Part shown: one piece after another, positions 26,745 to 34,191 of the stretch
Layout of the letters: each line of letters opens with the position of its first letter
Position numbering within the stretch: position 1 is the stretch's first letter
DNA from: Arcobacter venerupis
Lineage (GTDB): Bacteria > Campylobacterota > Campylobacteria > Campylobacterales > Arcobacteraceae
Length of the DNA stretch: 64,000 nt
Assembly (NCBI RefSeq): GCF_013201665.1
Contig: NZ_CP053840.1
Span: 186,001-250,000, forward strand
Reading direction: 5' to 3'
Notes under the pieces: model-generated
Database searches by the model: none
What the model was told of the DNA's origin: nothing
Seen by the model: only the letters and a program-made list of their open reading frames with translations
Program-made: the position numbers and the translations under genes

Positions 26745-28004
26745 ATGTATATGTTCTTTAATAACTCAGATAAAAAAATAATAAATAGTTTAGATAATAT
26801 TATTGACTACTTAAATAATAAAACAAATGCAATAGATAAAAATGATTTTAAATCATCAAGAAGTAACAAGGAAGTTAAAAAAAGATTAGACTTAATTATA
26901 GATATTTTAAATAAAAAAAACAATGATGAATTGCGAATTTATGGTGAAATAATGCTTGTTGCAGAAAAAATGATGAAGGGTGATTTTAGTGATAAAATTT
27001 TCCATACAGAAACGCCGAATATTAAATTAAATTATATAGCCACGGTTATTAATAATTTAAATTATACACTGAAAACAAGTATTAGCAATCTGCTAAAGAT
27101 TTTGGATGAATATAGTAATTATAATTATTTACATAAGCTTGATAAAAAAAATGTTTTTGGTGACTTTAATCTTTTATTTGAAAGAATAAATAACCTGCAA
27201 GAGAACATAACCGTAATGCTAATAGAGAATAAATCAAATGGTTTAACCCTTGACCAAAGTTCAGATATATTACTTAAAAATGTAGATAAACTAAATAGAA
27301 GTTCAACTGAAGCAGCTTCAAGACTTGAAGAGACAGCTGCTGCTATTGAAGAGATAACTTCTAATATTAGAAATAATACAGAAACTATTGCAAAAATGGC
27401 AACTTATTCAACAGATGTAACAAAATCAGTTTTAAATGGTGAAAAACTTGCAAATCAAACTACAGTTGCAATGGATGAGATAAATGTACAAGTAAATTTG
27501 ATTAATGAATCTATTTCAATTATTGACCAAATAGCATTTCAAACAAATATTTTATCTTTAAATGCAGCAGTTGAAGCAGCAACCGCAGGTGAAGCAGGAC
27601 GTGGATTTGCAGTTGTTGCAGCAGAAGTAAGAAATCTTGCAAATAGAAGTGCAGAAGCTGCAAAAGAGATTAAGATAATAGTTGAAAATGCAACGGCAAA
27701 AGCGAATCAAGGTAAAGATATAGCTACTAATATGATAAGTGGTTATAAACAATTAAATGAAAATATCTCTGAAACAATTAATTTAATCCAAGATATAGAG
27801 ATGTCAAGTAAAGAGCAATTATTAGGAATTGAGCAAATTAATGATGCTGTGAATAGTCTTGATGCACAAACACAAGAAAATGCAAATATTGCATCCCAAG
27901 CTCATAATGTTGCTGTTATAACGGATGAAATAGCAAAACTTGTAGTTTCTAATGCAAATGATAAAGAGTTCCATGGCAAAGATAGCGTAAAAGCAAAAGA
28001 ATAA
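26745..28004 (+). CDS. soluble methyl-accepting chemotaxis protein
   Basis: This 419-residue receptor has no membrane helix, so it is cytoplasmic. Residues 1-170 are a helical input region (with a stretch like a HAMP or coiled signalling helix around 60-110). Residues about 190-400 are the MCP signalling coiled coil with the hairpin tip IDQIAFQTNILSLNAAVEAATAGEAGRGFAVVAAEVRNLA. The gene follows the PAS gene directly. An in-frame ATG at 26751 has better spacing from GTAGG and may be the real start. Together they probably make an energy-taxis sensor in which the PAS protein docks on the receptor. The C terminus lacks a clear CheR-tether pentapeptide. Confidence 0.92.
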   Translation: MYMFFNNSDKKIINSLDNIIDYLNNKTNAIDKNDFKSSRSNKEVKKRLDLIIDILNKKNNDELRIYGEIMLVAEKMMKGDFSDKIFHTETPNIKLNYIATVINNLNYTLKTSISNLLKILDEYSNYNYLHKLDKKNVFGDFNLLFERINNLQENITVMLIENKSNGLTLDQSSDILLKNVDKLNRSSTEAASRLEETAAAIEEITSNIRNNTETIAKMATYSTDVTKSVLNGEKLANQTTVAMDEINVQVNLINESISIIDQIAFQTNILSLNAAVEAATAGEAGRGFAVVAAEVRNLANRSAEAAKEIKIIVENATAKANQGKDIATNMISGYKQLNENISETINLIQDIEMSSKEQLLGIEQINDAVNSLDAQTQENANIASQAHNVAVITDEIAKLVVSNANDKEFHGKDSVKAKE

Positions 28005-28034
28005 AAGTTATAGTTTTAATTATTCTTAATAAAT

Positions 28035-28391
28035 TTAATTCATACCAAGATTTTTTCTAACCATAGCTTTAAAGGCTTTCATGTGTTCTCGTAACATATT
28101 TGGAATAATCTCTTCTTTACAAGCATGAACAATATTTGCAAGTTCTGGTTTTGAATAGATTGTAGTTCTATCTCTGGCTACTTGAATAAGATGATTCACA
28201 TCATCATCTAAATTTATATCAACTCTATCACAAAGTGCATCATAAACATTAAAAAAAACTTCCCTATCATGTGAAGTCATTTGGCAACTATCATCTAACA
28301 TTTTTAAAGCTAGTTTTGAAGCATAATCAATTTCAATTTCTTCAAAGTTGTGTGTTAATGCCCAATCATAAGCCTTTTTAAAAAAATCCAT
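28035..28391 (-). CDS. unrecognised 118-residue protein
   Basis: This small, helical, acidic protein has no signal peptide or membrane segment. Notable segments are DDSCQMTSHDREVFFNVYDALCDRV and a C-terminal NMLREHMKAFKAMVRKNLGMN. I do not recognise a family. It follows the 187-residue gene by 9 bases on the same strand, so the two are likely co-expressed. It converges on the chemoreceptor gene. Confidence 0.7.
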   Translation of the reverse strand: MDFFKKAYDWALTHNFEEIEIDYASKLALKMLDDSCQMTSHDREVFFNVYDALCDRVDINLDDDVNHLIQVARDRTTIYSKPELANIVHACKEEIIPNMLREHMKAFKAMVRKNLGMN

Positions 28392-28400
28392 TTTTTCTCC

Positions 28401-28964
28401 TTAATCCATGTATGGAATATCTAAGTTCGCATCCCTATCATTTGCACTAAAATCAAAATCACTATTTGTTGGAAGTTTTGTTAAGTTTTTTTCTATAACT
28501 TTAACTTGTAGTTTGTGGTAATTATTTTCTTCTATATTCTTTTCAATTTGATTTTTGTAATAACTCAAAATTATAGGATGAAGTCTCTCTTTATCTTTTA
28601 TCAAATCATTTAAAAAAGCATTTAATTGTGAGATATCAAACTCATCAATTTTGCTCAGTTTTCGCAAGAGATTTCGTACAAACTGTTTTTGATGATAACC
28701 CTCACTTAACTCTAAAAGTTTTGATGCTGCGAATATATCAGCTTCTTGGGCTGAATAGTTGTACAAATATCTAAAATGGTCACAAACTATTTCTATATAT
28801 TTTGGATAATACTTTAAAACAAAAACTAACTCTTTTAAGTCTCCATCAATAAGTACTTGAAACAAAGTAGCCGTTCTTTTTTCTATTTTATCCCAGTGTG
28901 CGCCATGTTCTCTGAACTCGCCAAAAAAACGTTCGTAATTTTCTAATTTATATTTTTCATCCAT
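28401..28964 (-). CDS. unrecognised 187-residue helical protein
   Basis: This soluble, mostly helical protein has aromatic and charged segments (YYPKYIEIVCDHFRYLYNYSAQEADIFAASKLLEL) and ends in an acidic tail, DFDFSANDRDANLDIPYMD. No motif lets me assign a function. It is first in a two-gene unit with the 118-residue protein and diverges from the lipid-transport operon across 124 bases. Confidence 0.7.
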   Translation of the reverse strand: MDEKYKLENYERFFGEFREHGAHWDKIEKRTATLFQVLIDGDLKELVFVLKYYPKYIEIVCDHFRYLYNYSAQEADIFAASKLLELSEGYHQKQFVRNLLRKLSKIDEFDISQLNAFLNDLIKDKERLHPIILSYYKNQIEKNIEENNYHKLQVKVIEKNLTKLPTNSDFDFSANDRDANLDIPYMD

Positions 28965-29020
28965 GATTTTGTATATGCAATTTTTATACCTTTATAATTG
29001 TTATTTTTAATCTGCTTAGG

Positions 29021-29050
29021 GTGAACAATATGCTAAAATCTAACTATAAT
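29021..29050 (+). promoter_or_regulatory. candidate promoter of the Mla/MCE operon
   Basis: GTGAAC (29021-29026) and TATAAT (29045-29050) are spaced by 18 bases. A strong AAGGAGG ribosome site follows at 29071, unusually far (11 bases) from the ATG at 29089. Confidence 0.5.
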
Positions 29051-29088
29051 ATAAATTAGTAATTGTTATTAAGGAGGAAAATAGTTTT

Positions 29089-30201
29089 ATGGAAGATTCT
29101 GCTCTTGAACTAAAAAATTTAGATAATAATACTATTGAGCTTTTTTTAATAAATATTTGGAATAAACAAACATTAAGTAAAAATATCCAATCCTTAAAAA
29201 AATTAAATATTAAAAAAGACTCAAAACTAATCGTAAACTTTGAAAAACTAAAAGAGTGCGATAATGCTGGAATTATCTACTTTATCTCTTTTATCAAAAC
29301 TTTCCCACAAGAGAATATAACACTAAAAAATCTAAACTCATATGAGGAGATTTATAGATTTTACGAAAAACATTATCAAACTAATAATCAAGATACAAAA
29401 ATCAAAAAAAATCTAATAGAAAATATCGGCAGAAAAACCCATGAGTTATACCTTTCTAGTGTAGATTTTATAAGTTTTATGGGAAAAGTTTTTTATTATT
29501 TAATATATTCACTTTTTAATCCAAATAAAATACGATTTAAAGCGATGTTAAAATATATAGACAGTTCTGCTGTAAATGCTCTTTTGATTGTGGGAACAAC
29601 CTCTTTTTTGGTGGGAGTTGTAATTGCTTATCAAGGAGCAGTTCAACTTGAAAAATTTGGAGCAAATATTTTTATAGTTGAGATGATTTCTATTACAATG
29701 TTTAGAGAAATTGCTCCTTTGGTAACTGCTATTGTAATTGCTGGACGAAGTGCTAGTTCTTACGCTGCTGAAATTGGAGCAATGAAAATAACTGATGAAA
29801 TTGATGCCATGAGAACTATGGATTTTGAGCCAATACTTTTTTTGGTTTTACCTCGAATTTTTGCTTTATTAATTGCCTTGCCTTTATTGGTATTTTTTGC
29901 AGATATGATAGGAATACTAGGAGGAATGGTAGTTGCGTACACTAATTTGGATGTTACTTTTTTGGAATTTATAAATAGAATGGGACAAGAAGTTCCCTTG
30001 AAACATCTCTTAATTGGAGTTTTTAAATCTGTATTTTTTGGAATGGCAATTGCGATAATTGGATGTTATAGAGGATTTCAAGTACAAAATAACACTACAA
30101 GTATAGGAAAATATACCACAATTAGTGTGGTAAATGCTATCTTTGTGGTAATTGCTTTAAATGCGATTTTCTCAGTGATTCTTACTCAAATTGGAATATA
30201 A
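29089..30201 (+). CDS. mlaE: MlaE-family lipid ABC transporter permease with N-terminal STAS-like domain
   Basis: This 370-residue protein has a soluble N-terminal part of about 110 residues resembling a STAS domain (LIVNFEKLKECDNAGIIYFISFIKTF), then the MlaE permease core with FLVGVVIAYQGAVQLEKFGANIF, REIAPLVTAIVIAGRSASSYAAEIGAMKITDEIDAM and a final helix. MlaE forms the inner-membrane channel of the MCE transporter that moves phospholipid between membranes. Fusion of a STAS domain to MlaE is known in several phyla, where MlaB is separate in E. coli. Its stop overlaps the next start. Confidence 0.93.
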   Translation: MEDSALELKNLDNNTIELFLINIWNKQTLSKNIQSLKKLNIKKDSKLIVNFEKLKECDNAGIIYFISFIKTFPQENITLKNLNSYEEIYRFYEKHYQTNNQDTKIKKNLIENIGRKTHELYLSSVDFISFMGKVFYYLIYSLFNPNKIRFKAMLKYIDSSAVNALLIVGTTSFLVGVVIAYQGAVQLEKFGANIFIVEMISITMFREIAPLVTAIVIAGRSASSYAAEIGAMKITDEIDAMRTMDFEPILFLVLPRIFALLIALPLLVFFADMIGILGGMVVAYTNLDVTFLEFINRMGQEVPLKHLLIGVFKSVFFGMAIAIIGCYRGFQVQNNTTSIGKYTTISVVNAIFVVIALNAIFSVILTQIGI

Positions 30202-30935
30202 TGGAAATAATAAAAGTAAATAATTTATCAACAATCTTTGGTGAAAATATAGTTCATAAAGATATTTCATTTTCTATAAATGAAAAAGAGATATTTGGAA
30301 TCTTAGGTGGAAGTGGTTCAGGAAAAACTACATTAATCAAACAAATGGTTATGTTAGACCCAATTCAAAAGGGAAAAATTGAGATATTAGGAAAAGATAT
30401 TTCAGCTTTAAATTTAAAAGAAGTTCAAAATATAAAACAGCAGTTTTCATATCTTTTTCAGTTTGGGGCTTTGTATTCTTTTTTAAATGTGATTGAGAAT
30501 ATAAGTGTTATGTTAAATGAATATACAGATTTACCAAAAGATTTAATAGAAAAAATGGCTTACACAAATCTTGAAATGGTTGGACTTCCAAAGAGTTGCG
30601 CTTTATTGTACCCATCACAAATAAGTGGAGGAATGAAAAAAAGAGTTGCCCTTGCACGAAGTCTTGCAATGCAACCAAAGATTCTATTTTTGGATGAACC
30701 AACAAGTGGATTGGATCCTGCTAGTACACAAAAAATAAATGAGTTGATAATTAATTTAAAAAATATGTTAAATATCACGATAATAATCATAACCCATGAT
30801 TTAGAGACTATAAAAACTGTATTAGATAGATTTGTAATATTAAAACAAAAGATAATCTTTGATGGAAATATAAGCCAAGCTATGGATTCAAAAGATGAAT
30901 TTATTGAAGATTTTTTAACAAATAAAGGTAAATAA
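30201..30935 (+). CDS. mlaF: MlaF-family ABC transporter ATPase
   Basis: This 244-residue cytoplasmic ATPase has Walker A GGSGSGKTTL at about 38-47, the signature ISGGMKKRVALARSLAMQP, and Walker B ILFLDEPTSGLDPAS. The Q-loop region FSYLFQFGALYSFLNVIEN is typical of MlaF. Its start overlaps the permease stop by 1 base and its stop overlaps the MCE gene start by 1 base, so translation of the three is coupled. It powers lipid movement. Confidence 0.95.
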   Translation: MEIIKVNNLSTIFGENIVHKDISFSINEKEIFGILGGSGSGKTTLIKQMVMLDPIQKGKIEILGKDISALNLKEVQNIKQQFSYLFQFGALYSFLNVIENISVMLNEYTDLPKDLIEKMAYTNLEMVGLPKSCALLYPSQISGGMKKRVALARSLAMQPKILFLDEPTSGLDPASTQKINELIINLKNMLNITIIIITHDLETIKTVLDRFVILKQKIIFDGNISQAMDSKDEFIEDFLTNKGK

Positions 30936-31849
30936 TGGATACTAAAATAAACTTTTTTAAAATAGGGCTATTTATAATTACAATAGTAGTTTTTCTTTTA
31001 GCAACTGTGTTTTGGTTGGGAAAATATGGCTTTGAAAAGAAAAAATTTGACGAATATACAATTTATTTTAAAGAGTCAATTTCTGGATTAAATCTTGGTT
31101 CTTCTATTAAGTACAAAGGTTTTGAAGTTGGAAATGTAAATGAAATAAAAATAAATCCAAATAACTCAGAAGAGATACAAATAAATATTGTAATTAATAA
31201 AGGAACTCCAATAAAAGAGGACAACATTGCAGTTTTAGGAAATCTGGGAATTACAGGGCTTAAATATATAGAGTTAAAAGGTGGAAGTAATGACTCGAAA
31301 CTTTTAGAGGCAAATGCAGATGGAATAAAAGTCATCAAATCAAAAGTATCAGATTTAACCTCTTTGGTTGATTCAACAACAGATATAACAAATGAATTAA
31401 CAATAGTTTTAGCTCAAACGAAAAAACTTTTTACTGATGAAAATATTAATTCAATTTCACAAATACTAAATCATACTCAAAATAGTATGGCGAATATGGA
31501 ACAGTTTAGTACATATTTAATAAATAGTGAAAAGAAAATTGATGCTCTTTTAGAAAATATTTCAAGTCTTTCAAAAACTGGAAATAAATCTTTTGATAGC
31601 ATAAGTAAATCTGCAAATACTTTCAAAGAGTTGTCAGCTGAACTTTTAGGGGAAGTTAAAAAAGGCTCATTTGACGTAAAAGAGTTATCACAAGAGAGTT
31701 TTGATAAGTTAAATACAGTTTTAGATGGATTAGAAACAACATTAGGACAAACACAAAGGTTGATTGATGATTTAAATCAAAGTCCAAGTGATATGATTTT
31801 TAAACAAAAAAATATAAAATATGGCCCAGGAGAGAGTAATGAAAAATAG
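30935..31849 (+). CDS. mlaD: MlaD-like MCE-domain protein
   Basis: This 304-residue protein has one N-terminal membrane anchor (FKIGLFIITIVVFLLATVFWLG) and a single MCE domain (about 38-130: YTIYFKESISGLNLGSSIKYKGFEVGNVNEIKI, NLGITGLKYIELKGG). The remaining about 170 residues are a long helical tail rich in Ser, Asn and Leu. It is longer than E. coli MlaD (183). It binds lipid as a ring in the periplasm and contacts the MlaE permease. It overlaps the next gene by 11 bases. Confidence 0.93.
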   Translation: MDTKINFFKIGLFIITIVVFLLATVFWLGKYGFEKKKFDEYTIYFKESISGLNLGSSIKYKGFEVGNVNEIKINPNNSEEIQINIVINKGTPIKEDNIAVLGNLGITGLKYIELKGGSNDSKLLEANADGIKVIKSKVSDLTSLVDSTTDITNELTIVLAQTKKLFTDENINSISQILNHTQNSMANMEQFSTYLINSEKKIDALLENISSLSKTGNKSFDSISKSANTFKELSAELLGEVKKGSFDVKELSQESFDKLNTVLDGLETTLGQTQRLIDDLNQSPSDMIFKQKNIKYGPGESNEK

Positions 31850-32429
31850 TATAAGAATTTTTGTTTATTTAGCTGTAATGGTACTTTTATCTGCTTGTAT
31901 ACCAAAACAAGATAATTTAAATATAAATAGTTATGCCATAGATTTTAAATCAAATAAAAGCTCATTTGTTAATGGTTCAAAATCTATATATGTAGAAATT
32001 CCAAGTGTAAATAAAAGTTTCAATCAATACTCAATATTTTATACAACAAAACCTTACTTATTTGAAGAGTATGCTTTAAATAGATGGATAAATCTACCTT
32101 CTTATATGATTCATAATAATTTAGTTCAAGCAATACAAAATAGTAATGTTTTTGAAACAGTTTTAAATGAAAAATCAAAAATCAAATTTGATTATGAACT
32201 AAAAACAAATGTAGTAAATCTTTATCATAGTTTTGAAAGTGAAAAATCATACGCAATTATAAAAGTAAGATTTGATTTAATATCAAAGGATGAAGTAATA
32301 AAAACATTTAATTATGACAAAAAAATTTTATGCGAAACAAATAATGCTTATGGTTTTGTAATAGCTACAAATAAAGCTTTTGAAGAAGTTGTGAAAGATT
32401 TATCTTTACAACTTAAGCAAATAAAATAG
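31839..32429 (+). CDS. ABC-type transport auxiliary lipoprotein (PqiC-like)
   Basis: This protein of about 196 residues begins with a lipoprotein signal ending in LLSAC. The body resembles the ABC-type transport auxiliary lipoprotein family (YAIDF, YVEIPSVNKSFNQYSIFYTTKPYLFEEYALNRWINLPSYMIHNNLVQAI), related to PqiC/LptE-like partners of MCE transporters. I chose the ATG at 31839 because AGGAGAGAG lies just upstream and the lipobox then sits at a normal distance (about residue 20). It likely works at the outer membrane in the same lipid pathway. No MlaC-like periplasmic shuttle is present in this operon. Confidence 0.85.
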   Translation: MKNSIRIFVYLAVMVLLSACIPKQDNLNINSYAIDFKSNKSSFVNGSKSIYVEIPSVNKSFNQYSIFYTTKPYLFEEYALNRWINLPSYMIHNNLVQAIQNSNVFETVLNEKSKIKFDYELKTNVVNLYHSFESEKSYAIIKVRFDLISKDEVIKTFNYDKKILCETNNAYGFVIATNKAFEEVVKDLSLQLKQIK

Positions 32430-32430
32430 T

Positions 32431-33468
32431 TTATAATCTTTTAGCAAAAACAGGTGCGATATTCATAACTAGAAATAGTCTTACAATGTGATGTACAGTA
32501 ATATATGGGATATTTGCAGCAACTAAAATAGCTATTAAATTTATTTCAGCTTGTCCTCCTGGACTAAATGCTAGAAGTATTGAAATGACTGGAAAATCAA
32601 ACATAAAATAAACAATAGAGATAAATATAGCACTAACAAAAGCAAGTATTATAAAATGCCCAAATGTTCCAACTAAAGTTTTTATTATGATTTTTAAAGT
32701 AACACCTCTGAATGTAAATCCAATAATTGTTCCAAAGATTACTTGTACAAATTTTATTAATTCATCGGGTGGTTTTGAGTGTACAAACCCCAAACTAAAA
32801 GCGATAATACTTAAAATCATAGGACCAATTAAATATGCAGCTGATATATGTAATTTTTTAGCTAAATAAGCTCCAATAATTCCAAGTATTGCTAAGAAAA
32901 AGAAATCAGGTAAATAAATATCTCTTAAAGGTGTAGTGATTAATTGGTTACCACTTATATCTATATGAAAAATATATTGAATAATAAAAGGTAAACTCAA
33001 AACTATAAATAAAAGTCTTGAAGATTGAACTAATGTAATCTTTGAAGTATCAGCTTTTAACTGTTCTCCTAATATTACCATTTCAATTACTCCGCCAGGT
33101 ACTGAGCTGAAAAATGCAGTTCTTTTATCAAAATCTAAAACTTTATTATAATAATACATTCCAGCAAATGTAACTAAGATAGTGTAAGGAATGATTAATA
33201 AGATACTAAAAAAATATATATGAAGTTGTTCTAAAATTTGTGGAGTAAAGGCACTTCCAATTGTAAGACCTATTATAATTCGAGCAGGGGTTGAGAATAT
33301 TTTTGGACTTTTTATCGGTATATTTTGAAATCTCATAGCTATTGATGAGGTAAATATTGCACCCAGTAACCAAGGTAAAGGAAGATGAAGATATATAAAT
33401 AATACTGAACCCATTGCTCCTATTAAAATAGCTAATAACATTTGTATCAATATTTTTGGATTTAGCAT
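32431..33468 (-). CDS. AbrB-family membrane protein
   Basis: This 345-residue protein has about ten helices and two related halves, each with a FGxxIGxxF-type loop (RIIIGLTIGSAFTPQILE and VIFGTIIGFTFRGVTLK). It also has PLPWLLGAIFTSSIAMRF and LAFSPGGQAEINLIAI, all typical of the AbrB family (PF05145). The family name reflects an old regulatory link; function is probably transport but is unproven. It ends 1 base from the convergent lipoprotein gene. The carbonic anhydrase gene is 21 bases upstream on the same strand. Confidence 0.88.
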   Translation of the reverse strand: MLNPKILIQMLLAILIGAMGSVLFIYLHLPLPWLLGAIFTSSIAMRFQNIPIKSPKIFSTPARIIIGLTIGSAFTPQILEQLHIYFFSILLIIPYTILVTFAGMYYYNKVLDFDKRTAFFSSVPGGVIEMVILGEQLKADTSKITLVQSSRLLFIVLSLPFIIQYIFHIDISGNQLITTPLRDIYLPDFFFLAILGIIGAYLAKKLHISAAYLIGPMILSIIAFSLGFVHSKPPDELIKFVQVIFGTIIGFTFRGVTLKIIIKTLVGTFGHFIILAFVSAIFISIVYFMFDFPVISILLAFSPGGQAEINLIAILVAANIPYITVHHIVRLFLVMNIAPVFAKRL

Positions 33469-33489
33469 AAGACTTTTTCCTATTTAAAA

Positions 33490-34146
33490 TTAGTAGTAAT
33501 TTAGATATTCAGATATTTGTTTAAAAGAGTTTTCATTTTTATCATAATATTCAATTGAACCATCATCCAAATTATAATACCAGCCGTGAATAGTAATATT
33601 ATTTAACTCTATTTTTTCTTTTATTGCAGGATAAGTTAAAAGATTTTTCACTTGACAAATAACTGAATTCTTTTCAGTTGCTTTATATAAGTCACTTAGT
33701 GTTTGATAAAGATGTTTATTTTCTAAAGTTAAATTTTTTGCTTCTTGACCTAATTGAAGCCATTTTTTAATATTTATATAATGTTGAGTATCTGGAATAT
33801 CTTCATATAAACTTTTACAAGCTCCACAATAAGAGTGACCACAAACAATTATATGGGAAACATTTAAAATTGAAACAGCATATTCAATAGCTGAAGCAGT
33901 TCCATGAAAATCACCATTTAAGCTAAATGGTGGAACAAAATTCCCAATATTTCGCAAAATAAATAGATCCCCTGGTTTACTACCAACCATAAAATCAATG
34001 GTGATTCTACTATCACAACAAGTAATAAATAGAATTTCTGGTTTTTGACCAGTAGCATTTAGTTCTGATAAATCATCTTTGAATTCATCAAATTGATATT
34101 TACGAAATAACTTGTTACCTCGGATTAAATTTTTTATTGCATTCAT
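33490..34146 (-). CDS. beta-class carbonic anhydrase
   Basis: This 218-residue zinc enzyme interconverts CO2 and bicarbonate. The zinc ligands and catalytic dyad are visible: ITCCDSRI (C43, D45, R47) and CGHSYCGAC (H104, C107). ILRNIGNFVPPF and TASAIEYAVSILNV are conserved family segments. No signal peptide is present, so it acts in the cytoplasm. It lies upstream of the AbrB-like gene with a 21-base gap and may share its transcript. A role in bicarbonate supply for anaplerosis is inferred. Confidence 0.95.
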   Translation of the reverse strand: MNAIKNLIRGNKLFRKYQFDEFKDDLSELNATGQKPEILFITCCDSRITIDFMVGSKPGDLFILRNIGNFVPPFSLNGDFHGTASAIEYAVSILNVSHIIVCGHSYCGACKSLYEDIPDTQHYINIKKWLQLGQEAKNLTLENKHLYQTLSDLYKATEKNSVICQVKNLLTYPAIKEKIELNNITIHGWYYNLDDGSIEYYDKNENSFKQISEYLNYY

Positions 34147-34191
34147 AAATATATAATAGTGCTAAATAATGTAAATAAAATCAAATAGTTA

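Noticed and set aside
27558-27752. Cysteine-rich antisense frame within the chemoreceptor signalling domain
   Set aside because: The cysteines come from the complement of repeated GCA codons in the conserved receptor tip; there is no ribosome site.
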